NCBI GenBank assembly: GCA_036435485.1
Contig: CM071596.1
Location: forward strand, 57,957,001 to 58,021,000
Length of the DNA: 64,000 nucleotides
Direction: 5' to 3'
Source of the DNA: Saposhnikovia divaricata
Lineage: Eukaryota > Streptophyta > Magnoliopsida > Apiales > Apiaceae
Position 1 is the stretch's first letter; each line of letters begins with the position of its first letter. The notes under the pieces are model-generated. The model was not told the origin of the DNA and did no database searches. It worked only from the letters and a program-made list of their open reading frames with translations. The position numbers were made by a program, and so were the translations under genes. Below, one piece after another: positions 34,435 through 45,400 of this stretch.

Positions 34435-35756
34435 ATCTCCCCATTGATTTAGCTTGAACAAATCTTTAACACCCAGCAAGCTCCTCATCTGCTCGAATTT
34501 AATCGTAAACATAGCCTTCGTTAGCACGTCTGCCCTCTGTTCCTCCGTGCATACATGTTTAATCACAACTTCTCCGCGTTCCACACACTCTCGAATGAAA
34601 TGAAACCGTATATCTATATGCTTACTACGCCCATGGAAAATAGGATTTTTCGCTAGATATATAGCCAATTTATTGTCAACATAGATGATTACTGGACCTG
34701 TATCTTTATCCGTGATCTGACTTAGCACCTTCCTCAGCCATATGCCTTGACATGCTGCTGCAGTTGCAGCCATGAACTCCGCCTCGCAAGTTGAGAGTGC
34801 CACACACCTCTGTTTTTGTGACACCCACGTTATAAGGCTCTCGTTTAAATAGAATGCAAGTCCCCGAGTACTTTTACGATCAGTAACATCACCTGCTAAG
34901 TCACTGTCCGAGAACCCAGACAAAATTAGTTCCCATGTCCCTTTGAATACAGAAGACCATAGTCGATTGTTCCCTTCACATAACGAAGGATTTGTTTAAC
35001 TGCATTCAGGTGTAAATTACTCACCACGCCTACAGCAAACGCAATATATGGGCGTGTATGCACCAGATATCTCAAACCACCCATAATGCTCTTGAAGTAT
35101 GTTGGATTAACAGCCTTACCATGCTCATCTTTGGTGAGCATCACTTTTGGTTCCAGGGGATATTTGACTGGATCGCACCCTGACATTCCCGCTTTCTCCA
35201 GTATTTTCTTTTCATAAGCTGACTGTTTTAATTCAATGAACCCATTCCCTAGATCCACTTCTATACCAAGATAGTATGCAAGCTTACCCAAATTAATCAC
35301 GTCAAACTCCTTTGACATTTGTTCCTTAAACTTCACAATGTTGCTCACCTTTGTTCCCGTGACAAGTAAGTTGTCCACGTACACACCTATAATTAATGAC
35401 TCATTCCCTTCACGCCTAGTGTACACTGCTTGTTCATACGGGCACTTGATAAAACCAAGTCTCTACAGACATTTATTTAACTGGGCATACCACGCACGCG
35501 GAGCTTGACGCAGTCCGTAAAGAGCCTTCAGTAGTCTATACACCTTGTGCTCCTCCCCCTTTTTCTCGAACCCCTCGGTCGGGTTGTAAAACATAAACCT
35601 CTTCGAGTAGCTCCCCATTAAGGAAAACCGATTTCACATCGAGGTGATGAACCTTCCATTGGTTTTTTGCAGCCAAAGCCAACAATAGCCGAACAGTTTC
35701 CAAATGAGTAAAAGGGGCAAAAACCTCTTTGTAGTCAATCTCCCGTGTTTTTGAAC
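34384..35756 (-). pseudogene. Copia reverse transcriptase C part and RNase H
   Basis: Read on the minus strand, YRLLKALYGLRQAPRAWY lies near 35500, followed by GVYVDNLLVTG at about 35380, where the catalytic YVDD has become YVDN. The thumb and connection follow (YYLGIEVDLGNGFIELKQS...). RNase H spans 34923-34384, with FSDSDLAGDVTDRKSTRGLA, STCEAEFMA and VDNKLAIYLAKNP, then RSKHIDIRFHFIRE. Stops and a frameshift separate the pieces at 34924, 35460 and 35650. Confidence 0.85.
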
Positions 35757-36458
35757 TTAACCCTTCACTACGAGATGAGCTTTGTGTTTGATGACCTCTC
35801 CATTTGTTTCCCTTTTAAGTTTGAACACCCACTTGAGCCCTTTCGCCTTGTGCCCAGCTGGTAAATCTGTTAACAACCAGGTTTTGTTCTTTTCAATAGA
35901 ATCCATCTCGCATTGTATTGCCACTCTCCAGTTGTTCTCTTGTGCAGCTTGACTGTAGGACACAGGCTCGTCAACACTGAGCATTAGCATCTCATTTTCC
36001 AACTCAACCTCCTCTGTTTCGTTGTAAATATCGCTGAGTAACCTCATATTTTGAGGTTCTGCACTTTCTTGAGACGACTGAGATGACTCGTACCCACTGT
36101 CTTCACTTGACTGTGGAGATGCAGAGGTGTCATCTTCTGTTTCGACCCCTTCCTGAGTACCTGGTTCCACCTCATTTAGAACAAATGAGTTCTCAGGAAC
36201 ATCACCTTGCCTTTCTGTTAAGCTCCACGGCCAACTCTTGTTCTCTTCAAATACTATATCTCGTGTGACATGTACAGAGTTAGTATCTGGGTTGAACACT
36301 CTATAAGCTTTTGTCCCTGGTTCCTTACCTAGGTGGACCACTTTTTTACTTCTATCATCCAGTTTGGTCACTTTCACACTTGGTATCTTCATAAAAACAA
36401 CACAACCAAACACTTTAATATGATCGAGATGTGGTTTTTTTACCTCACCAAGATTCAT
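35757..36458 (-). pseudogene. Copia integrase C-terminal region and start of RT
   Basis: The frame reads HLDHIKVFGCVVFMKIP, then a linker rich in Glu and Ser (SPQSSEDSGYESSQSSQESA), then WRVAIQCEMDSIEKNKTW and GLKWVFKLKRETNGEV, the first RVT_2 motifs. It overlaps the integrase core frame by a few codons with a frameshift. Confidence 0.85.
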
Positions 36459-37530
36459 AAGGGGTTTGACCAGAAATTGCTCGAGTAGGTAAGCGATTCA
36501 GTAGATACACTGCGTGCCTTACTGCTTCACCCCAAAATTCTGGTGGCATCTCCCTATCTTTAAGTAGACTTCTAGCCATTACTACCACAGTCCTATTACG
36601 TCGTTCTACTACCCCATTTTGCTGCGGAGAATAAGGCACCGTGAAGTGTCTGATGATTACAGCTTCATCACAATATGTAGCAAACTCCGAGGAACAGAAC
36701 TCGCCTCCTCTATCAATTCGGAATACTCTTATCCATGTTTTACTTTCCTTTTCTACCAAAGCCTTGAACTTCTTGAACGATACCAGTGCTTCATCCTTGG
36801 ATTTTAACATATAAACCCACATAGCCCTACTGAAATCGTCAACCAACAACAAGAAATATCTATTCCCTCCTGGTGTTGGTGGCGATATAGGTCCACACAA
36901 ATCGCCATGGATCAAGTCCAACACTTTACTTGCTGAGTACTTCGACTGTTAATGGAATGGCTTTCGAGTTTGTTTTGACAGTAGACAACCCTCACACACT
37001 TCTTTGGGCTGAATCATTTTGGGCAAACCATATGCCATATTATTTTTGGTCAATAAAGACAAGGCCTGAAAATTCACATGGCCGAATCTCGTATGCCACA
37101 GCCACGTTGCCTCCTCAGTTTTTGACAGTAAACAAGCAGGCCCTTTATCATTGAGAATAATCTTATACAAATGATTCGTAGAAATTTTTACTTTCATCAA
37201 CAAATTTCCACATTCATCATAAACCCATAAGAATTCCCCATGCAAAATTACTTTATTTCCCTCCTCGGACAATTGTCCCAAACTGATAATATTATTACAC
37301 AAGCTGGATGTAATATACCTCATTAAGCAATCGTTCGTCACCATTTTTGCACTGAAACAATATGGATCCTTTCCCTTTGATATCGACCGTTGAGCCATCT
37401 CCAAAACGAACCTGCCCATTGACACTTTCATCTAATTCCTTGAATTTACTTCTTTACCAGGTCATGTGATTACTCGTGCTGTTATCAAGATACGACAAAT
37501 TTGACGACACCCTATTATCATTTTCTGGGT
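36445..37530 (-). pseudogene. Copia protease, pre-integrase and integrase core
   Basis: Near 37460-37480 a protease-like LDNSTSNHMT is seen; copia proteases usually have D-S/N-G-A/C-S here, so the Gly is missing. 37431-36949 gives ATWLWHTRFGHVNFQAL and CEGCLLSKQTRKPFH (HHCC-type zinc segment). 36924-36445 gives the core with HGDLCGP, RIDRGGEF and QQNGVVERRN, so all three catalytic acids are visible. A frameshift lies near 37300 and a stop at 36949-36951. Confidence 0.85.
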
Positions 37531-37645
37531 AGAGTTTGGGTTGCACACTTCCTTCATTTAATAACACCAAGTTCACATCCTTTTCACCATGCTCGGTCAA
37601 CAAGAGAGCTGGCTCATCATCCTTAATTTGGGTTAAATTCGCTTC

Positions 37646-38509
37646 CTACTTTGGTTCTTTCTCACGTCGAAGCTTCCTACACCTCACCTTGGTTTTGTCA
37701 CGACTTGAACCTGCATTTTTATTGCTATCATCACCGCTGCTTTGATGACCTCTGCCACCAGATGTACTCCTGTTATAGCCTCGTCCTCTTCCACGACCAT
37801 TATAACCTCTACCATTTTTCTCCGTCCCACTCCTGTGGTTTCTCTTAGTCGACTCATCTTGAGCTAAAAGCAATTGGCCATCGATATTGTCAGATGAACC
37901 ACATATTCTCTCATCATGAGCTTTTAGTCGACCAACCACTTCATCCATTGTCATTTGTTTCATGTCACCAAACTGCTCTATGGTGGAAGCAATCTGCACA
38001 TACTTGGTGGGCACGGCTCAAAGTAGTTTCTTTACCACATAGATCTCATCCATCTTTTCTCCTAGAAGTCGTATGTTAGTCACCACACCGTACAGCTTCA
38101 TACAAAAATTGTCAAGCTGATCTGACTCCTTCATTGTCATCGTTTCAAACTGAGCTTTCAACGTCTGTACCCGGGCTTCCTGCACACGATCAGTACCTAG
38201 ACTCATAGTTTTGATTGCATCTCATGCTTCTTTGGCGGACTCTTTCTCTGCAATTGACAAAAGCACATTTTCCGGTATCCCTTGGTAGATAGCAGCCAGT
38301 GCTACCTGGTTTGTCTTGTCATCAACAACTCCATCCTTGTCACTCAATTCGATGGCTTTCCACACTCCCTGTGTTTTCATAAACACCTTCATCTTAAGTG
38401 ACCACGCAGTGTAGTTGTCTCTCGCCAGTATAAGGTAACATAGGCCTACAGATCCGTCTTTGCCTTTTGAATTCTCCATTGATGTTGATTTAGGCATATA
38501 CTTTGGCAT
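37646..38509 (-). pseudogene. Copia gag with two in-frame stops
   Basis: One frame runs from 38509 (MPKYMPKSTSMENSKG) through NYTAWSLKMKVFMKTQGVW and MKESDQLDNFCMKLYGVV to a Gly/Arg-rich end (RGYNGRGRGRGYNRS). Stops are TGA at 38224-38222, where relatives have Trp, and TGA at 38020-38018, where relatives have Arg. Both are single transitions. A zinc knuckle is not recognisable. Confidence 0.85.
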
Positions 38510-38536
38510 AAAACAAGATCAAGCTCTGATACCAAA

Positions 38537-38841
38537 TATAAGCAGTAAACCTGTTATACAGACAATATGTGTTTGAATATAAAACTGAGAAAAGAAAGTT
38601 TGATCTCATTAACCAAATGAATGCGTACAGCAAGATAAATAGAACATCAATGCACTCACATAGTAGTGCCTACAAACTAGGAAATAAACTAGCTAACAAC
38701 ACTCCCACGTTGAACTAAGTACTACATATTCAAACTCCCTAAAACATCTCTACTACAGCTTGACCTAGTCAGTTGATCACACATAAATACTTAATAAAAC
38801 ATTACTTTATTAAACTGGTTTAGATTAAATAAACTCCAACA
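38537..38841 (-). repeat. Copia 5' LTR (305 bp)
   Basis: On the minus strand it starts TGTTGGAG and ends just before the PBS at 38534. It retains the block that the 3' LTR has lost. Confidence 0.9.
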
Positions 38842-40420
38842 GAACTTGTAAAGTATATCAGGAATGGCAAAAAAGGGAATGACAAAGAGACAAGCAAGGG
38901 AAAGGAGAAAATGGACGTGAAAGAAAAAACTAAAATTCTCTCAAGAGGAAGGAAAAGAGAGATGAAACTGGATCTGATGTAGAATTATTGCAACAATCTT
39001 CTAAGAGGCAGAATGCTGATACCAAAGATACTTGCACAGTAAGTCTCAATGAATTTGTTGTTGTCAATGTGTTAATTTGGATCATACATATAACTTTGTG
39101 CAGAATTGTGCATGGACTGCAGGAGAAAATTTCTTCCTCTCCACGTCTCCTGAGAGTTGTATCCAGAATCCGAGGAGGTTTTATTTTATATACATATATT
39201 TAGATATATTTTTTTATCATATATTTAGTTTTCATTATTCATTTTCGGGCTCAAACTCAATGACTTGATGCAGTTATATATAGGGTTTGGGGAAAATCTG
39301 GTTGGTTCCAGGATTAAAGTTTGGTCGAAAGATGATAATGAGTAAGTGTTTTATGTCTGTAACTTTTTTCAATTATGGAATAAAGTTTGTTTAATTATGG
39401 AAGAAAGTACTATATGCATGTTCATTTACTTATCCAAAATTGTTGAGTCTTTGATCTTGAGTTATTAGGAAATGTTCAAAAAATTGGAGTAACAATTTAA
39501 AATTATCAAACATGTGTATTGTAGGTTTTATGAGGGTGTCAATGCTTCATTCAACCCAGATAAGAAGAAGCGCAAGGTAGCATGAGTTCTCTTCATCATA
39601 TGTTTTTTTTAATAATTGGCAGGAATGGTAAACTTTACCCAACAATGCTTTTCTTTTTCCTTACTAATGTTAGGTGCTATACAATGATGAGGATATGGAA
39701 ATCCATAATCTGAGAAATGAGACTGTTACGACTAGATTTCTGCCAAGCCCTAATTCGATCGGACCTGCAAGAGAAGAATGCGAGGGGTTGGCCCCCCGAT
39801 TCACCTCCGGTGTGAGAATAAGTTAGTCGGTCTTTTGTGAGGGTGAACTTAAAGAGTTTGTGTTTTTTGTGTAAGAGATTAAGTGAGCATGAAAATGACC
39901 AAACCTGTATACTTAATCTCCCCTCGTTTTCTCCCCTCTGTCGTGCAGAGATCGTGGAGGCTATCAGTATGATGGTGATCGTGCGTCCTAATGGACCACG
40001 TACGGAGATTTGGCTATACTCTTCATTGGGCCTTCGACATCTCTTCGCTGAGATGGGCCTACATCTTTTTATGTACCTGGATCGTTCGGTGCACACATGG
40101 GCCTGATCGGGCCCCAAAGGGAGTTGGGTTGATGGACCTAAAACATGTCCCTGGGCTTTGGTCGGGCTTTGCCCGAATGAAGACCAATAGACTATCGATC
40201 TTTCGGTCCATCTACGAGAAGTTTCATGGTTGTATTCGATCCGAAGACCCCAAAGGTTACATTTCCTTTCCGCTGAAATGCATTCTTCTCAATGGAGTAC
40301 AGTTGTCAATATTTATGACAGGCACCTATCTCGAGGAAAATCCTCACCGTGAATTTAGGACACCTCTTATCTGGGCCGTTCATTGCCTAAAATCGATTCA
40401 ATGTCTGCTCTACCATCCTC

Positions 40421-40438
40421 ATATATATATATATATAG
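40421..40438 (+). promoter_or_regulatory. TATA-box candidate in LTR-like leader
   Basis: A run of ATATATATATATATATAG lies about 150 bp before the presumed end of the LTR, in the usual place for an LTR promoter. It is unsupported beyond position and sequence. Confidence 0.35.
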
Positions 40439-41018
40439 TACACGCCATATTTCATTATATCTTTCTTTGCTCTCTGCACTTTGTCATTTTCAAGAATTCT
40501 CACGTGAACCGTGAAGAACAATCGGTCCAGTAATCTCTCGTCCAGAAATTCCAAGCCCTCCGATTTCCCTTGAATTTTATCTCGACAACAGTAAGTTTTC
40601 TTCTATTCTGCAATCCATTGACTTTGCAAATCTATCCATGCACTTTGAATGTCTTTTCCCTTGAACGCTACTGCTGTATATATAAGTAGGTATAAATCTA
40701 AGGGTTTTGGGGCTGCTTGTAAGAAATGTTAAGTTTAGTTTTCCTTTAGGCGTGTATGTAGGAGAGGTTAAGATAATAGAGTTTAAATGGTAGTTTTTCT
40801 AGGTATAGAGGGGTTGGAATTTGTCCCTGGTAGTGAAGAACATTCTTTGGGATGCTCCAAACACATAGAACAAACTTCGGCCTCCTTGGTTTAGAACAAT
40901 AGCTTTAGGCTCCCGACCGATCCTGGCCCTCTGTACTCGGCTATTAGCTGATTAGGTTTTATCGATTTTCTTCTTTCTTTTCCGAGTACACGGCCAATCG
41001 TGTTTCCGAACGCAGGAT

Positions 41019-42435
41019 ATGGATCGGTCTGATGCTCCGAGGGTTCCCACGTATTCGGCCATGGCCCATTTTGGTGATAAGAAAATCTTTCCAGTAGCAA
41101 ACCTAGTTTCTGTGCTGACCGAAGAAGATGTCTCCCTACTGCCTGCCAAACATGATATTCCCGAGTGTTTTGAAGCTTACACCACTGATGAAGATGACCT
41201 TATTTACCACACTCCTATCGTAGAGTGGTCGCACGGGAAGTACGGGATAGGGGTTTCCGAACGAGCCATTTACTGCGGTCTTAGGTTTCCCCTTCTGCCG
41301 ATAATTAGGCGATTTTTGGAGGCTATGAGGATAGCCCTGGGGCAACTAGACCCCAACAGCTTCATTCACTTCAATGCCTTCCAGGATCATTGTGTGAAGG
41401 CCAGGGTCGAACCTAGGTTGTCCCTTTTCCTTCATCACTATGACTTCAAAAAGAATTGTAAGTCGGCGGGATTTTACACCATGGCTTGTAGATCAGGTTG
41501 AGCTGACTAGGCTGTTACCAACTCGAGTAACAGGGGAACCCATGACCATTGGATTTTTGTTAGTGGTCCCAAGTTGGACAAATACCGTGTGTGGAGATAA
41601 ATAGATCCCACCAATATCTTAATCCAAAAATTGAAAGATGAGGATGAGGCGGACTATCGTAAGATTAGCTGACCGACGATCCCTACCAAACTTCCTTTAT
41701 CTATGAGCCGAGATAAGGATTGGCTGAAGTCCCTATGGGGTAGCGGTAACGCTTTGGTCCTTTCTTCGGTCTGTTGTCATCTACTTGTATCATTTTCTAA
41801 CTTATTTCTTTTGTCTTTAATTGTAGAGTCTACCAAAGCTGATATGGCCAGGAGGGCGGTAGAGAAAGCTACCAAAAAGAAAGCTGAATAGGAGGCCAGA
41901 TTGAGGTAGGCCGAAAACACCCTGCTCGAACAACCCACAGTCCTCCTCACGAGATCATCGACACCACTGTTTTCCAGACGGATATCTCGACCAGCTAGAC
42001 TACAGGTAGCAGGCACAAAAGGCATAATACTGTAAATATTGTTCAAACCTACCATCCAGACTGGTCGATTTTGGTTACAGACAAGTTTGTTGCGAGCGCT
42101 CCTGTGGAGGCGAAGGGGGTAGCTGGTGACCTCCTAAGAGCCTTCTTCCTGCCGATCGCCCGACCTACGATGCCGTCGGGGTCGTGTCGAGTTATTCTGA
42201 ACTCTTGGGTCATTTGACCATGGTGAGTTTCTTTTTTCCTTGTAGTATTTCATGCTCCCTTTGTTTCTTGCCTAATCCGTTTTTCTTCGTTCAGGCGGCC
42301 CCATGGGCTGAGGCCCTCGAAGAGAAAGTTAAAGACATGGACAGGGGTATTGAGGCCCTTAGGGAGGAGATTTGAGGTCTGAAGCATCAGAAGAACCTCT
42401 TTGAGCTTGAACACATTGCGCTTTAGACTGAACGG
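41019..42435 (+). pseudogene. Gypsy-type 'putative transposase' (PF04195-like) gag gene, broken
   Basis: From ATG 41019 the product reads HDIPECFEAYTTDEDDLIYH, RAIYCGLRFPLLPIIRRFLE and ALGQLDPNSFIHFNAFQDHC, resembling the plant 'transposase (putative) gypsy type' domain found at the start of gag-like proteins of certain gypsy and TR-GAG elements. The same frame continues after stops at 41499, 41508 and 41595 with DHWIFVSGPKLDKYRVWR and WLKSLWGSG. A coiled-coil-like Ala/Glu/Lys-rich part (ADMARRAVEKATKKKAE, ALEEKVKDMDRGIEALREEI) lies near 41845 and 42300. Many stops make it dead. Confidence 0.65.
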
Positions 42436-42437
42436 GA

Positions 42438-45400
42438 TATAACGCCCAAGAAATATCAAATTTATAATTATTATTTAATATTAAATGAGGATTATATGAG
42501 GTGAATTTTTTTAGGATTGAATATATGTGACATCATGTTTACATGATTATATGATGATGTATATGTGAAATGTGAGTCCGTGTATTTTTATTTGAATTTT
42601 TATGATTAAAATCTATTTAAATTATGCATTATTAATCTTTGAAAATTTTATAAAATCATTGGAGTTATTAAAAATCATGAAACATTTTGTGTTATCATCT
42701 TTATGAAATTATTTAGTTTTTAAAATTATTGGGTGATTTATTTTTGGCGTTTAAGTATTTTAAAATGATTTTAAAGAGTTTTATTGGATTTAAAAGATCA
42801 AAACTAGTAAAATTCATATTTAATTCGTTATTGATCCTAAAAATATTTTAAAAATATTGGAGTGTTTGTAATTTATTGGTCTTTATTTTATATATTTTAA
42901 ATTTTATTTTCCATCTATTTTAGATTTAATTTCGAATTTAGAAGTGATTTAAATTGATTAAATGTTGATTTTCAGCATGTGTGATTTTACCCCTATCTCT
43001 TTAATCATAAACCCAGCATACTTTCCCCCAATTTCCAGATGGTTCTGGGCGAATTATCCCGATAAATCTCTCTCGTCTCTCCTTTATCTCTCTCTCTCTC
43101 GTTTTTCTTCCCTCCCTCTCCTTCATCTCACTGTCACCTTCTTTTCTTCTCCCTCACCCGTAAACATAGACCCGAAAACTCTAATCTCACCCTTAAGTTT
43201 CAACTGGGTTATTTGCTATAATTCTTGTCTTTCGAAAATATTGCAAAAACAAGGAAAAGATGTATGCTGGTGTATGTATATGTAGTTATCCCTAGTGGAT
43301 TTGATTGTTGTTAAATAGAGATTATTAGTTCTTTGCTTTTGTTTATACTTGTGTCGATGTGTACTTGTGATTATTTGTTAAGGTAATTAAAGGAGCTAAG
43401 TGAAGTGTGTATGGGGGTAGTAGTAGCCGATTTGGTCAACAGGCAAGGGGTGAGAGTCTCGGTCAAAGCTGAGGACTCTGTTTGGTTTTCTTGGATGTGC
43501 GTTTTGGATGTTAAGGCCGAGAGTAAGTAGGAGAGAAGGGTGATGTTACGTGTGTGGTGATTTAGGGAGAACAAAGGAGGGAGGATTGTAGACTAAAAGA
43601 GGAAGAAGATGGAGTGAGTATGTATGCGTTAAAGGGTGTGTTTGTATATGGTTGTGGGTTGTGGGGTATGTCATGGTCTGGTGCAAGTGTGTGTATGGGT
43701 GGTGAGACTGTGTTGATCAAAAGGAGGCAGGAGGGACATAGTGCTGGGCTTGCTCAGCAGGCCTTAACTCCACATTAGTATGATATTGTCCGCTTTGGGC
43801 CGATCCCGCACAGATTTGTTTTTGGGTAACTCCCAAAAGGCCTCATACTAATGGAGTTAATCTGGCTGCTTAAAAACTAGCAATCTGCCCCTCCCACAAC
43901 CGATGTGGGACAACTCCTAATAATCTCCCCCTTCACACATCAAGCTCGACACCTGCCGAATCTACCACCATTCTGTGTGATCTGCTCCCTTTGCCCCATA
44001 CTGGAAGTTCCTGGCTATCTAGCTCCCCGGGGTCCATACTGGAAGGTCCATCTGCTCCCCCTTAAGCCCAACCTGGGATAGCGCACCTACCTCTTCCTAG
44101 GCCCATTCTGGAAGCCCATATGAAATTGTTCTAGACCTGCTACAACCATAGCTCTGATACCACTTGTTGGGCTTGCTCAGCAGGCCTTAACTCCAAATTA
44201 ATATGATATTGTCCGCGTTGGGCCGATCCCTCACGGATTTGTTTCAGGGTAACTACCAAATGGCCTCATACTAATGGAGTTAATCTGGCTGCTTATTAAC
44301 TAGCAATCTGCCCCTCCCACAACCGATGTGGGACAACTCCTAACATATAGGGGAGTGGCTAGAAGGTGGTGAGAGTGGGTTTGCAGGATTTGGTGAGTGC
44401 CTACTGATTGTGCGTGCGTCTGTGTGCCTTGGAGTGTGTTTGTGCATTGTTAAGTATTGGTGGTACAGGGCAGGTAGTAGAATGTGTGCGTCGCATGTGC
44501 GTGTTGCAGGTGCAGAGCAAGGAACCGAGAGAGGAAGAAACCATAAGAAGAGAAAGGGAAGTCGGGAGATTTTGGTTATAATTTTTAAAAGGATTCAAAT
44601 GACACAAGTAATTAAGTTATGAATGTGTTTAATGGTTATCGATGGGTACTTTGTAAATGATACTATGTGTTGACTTGCTAGTATAATAAAATGTTTGGGA
44701 CGTTGTGAGTTAAAATGTAAATATCAATTTATGCTAGAATTGCTTAATGTGTTAAATACTATACCATGTTAGTTTGTTTTAAATGAATATTGATGGTGTT
44801 AGATGGTTGTCTATATTTATGAGGGATACTATAAACATATTGCGTGCATAAATGATTATACTTATCGTAAGTGGTTATATTTACTTACGTGTTGATATTG
44901 CCAAGAAAACGAGACTAATAGTAAAATACGTTATCCTGAGGTCTTTTTATCAACACCTCAAGAACTGATAAGTGTCTGTATATGATACTTGCTTCTGTGA
45001 TTCATGTATAATACGTGAAGATAAGTCATAAATCTTTATGGTATGTTGTGCTAGTTAATAGCTTGCGTATATTATTATATTCGTATATTGTTTGGGTAGT
45101 GATACTACTTAGTGGGTATACGTAAACAAGCTGAGGTACTAAGTCGATGTCATATTCTTGTATAGGTTCGAGTAGGAGGTCCAATAAGGAGCCAGGGTAC
45201 GTAAAGACGGAATTTTGAGAAGGGAAATATTTGTCGAAATTGACAAATATATTGGCATAAGGACTGGCGAACTACGGAAGATAGACGGATGTATAGTCGA
45301 GTAGAGGCCAATGTAAAAAGAAGCAGAGACGGATATAAATTGAATAACAACTCGATGTATTGGAATCGGAAACTCTGTATACTGAGGCAAGTGCTTCCCC

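Larger units (their letters stand above)
34185..38841 (-). mobile_element. Near-complete Ty1/copia element, minus strand, TSD GAACT
   Basis: LTRs lie at 34185-34434 and 38537-38841 (minus-strand start TGTTGGAGTTTATT). GAACT flanks both sides (34180-34184, 38842-38846). The PBS (TGGTATCAGAGC on the minus strand) is at 38523-38534 and the polypurine tract (CAATGGGGAGAT) at 34435-34446. Between them gag, protease, integrase, reverse transcriptase and RNase H are in copia order. Multiple stops and frameshifts make it inactive. Confidence 0.95.
34084..39723 (+). pseudogene. PDS5-like (Tudor-type) gene fragment B, split by a copia element
   Basis: Exon 1 runs from ATG 34084 (MAASSNDKNLSPQMN...) into the copia insertion at 34185 and resumes at 38842 (TSD GAACT), ending at a donor at 39038. 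Further exons are 39274-39341 (GFGENLVGSRIKVWSKDDNE), 39525-39576 (FYEGVNASFNPDKKKRK) and 39674-39723 (VLYNDEDMEIHNLRNET). The phases agree: the codon split across the second junction gives NEFYEGV. This is the PDS5-type Tudor module; upstream the family has a long HEAT-repeat region that is absent here, and ATG 34084 may be internal. A frameshift lies near 38940. The gene is cut off at 39723 by a gypsy-type element. Confidence 0.7.
39724..42437 (+). mobile_element. Gypsy-type retroelement part with LTR-like leader
   Basis: It begins TGTTACGACTAG at 39724, breaking a PDS5-like exon. 39724 to about 40600 is LTR-like: a TATA stretch at 40421-40438 with pyrimidine-rich DNA after it and a possible CA end at 40588. 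Then comes the gag-like gene at 41019. It stops at 42437 where another LTR begins. There is no pol. The LTR boundary is inferred, not proven by a second copy. Confidence 0.55.

Noticed and set aside
39991..40533. A 180-codon open frame on the plus strand
   Set aside because: It lies in the LTR-like leader of the gypsy-type element, crosses the TATA stretch and shows no domain; chance opening.
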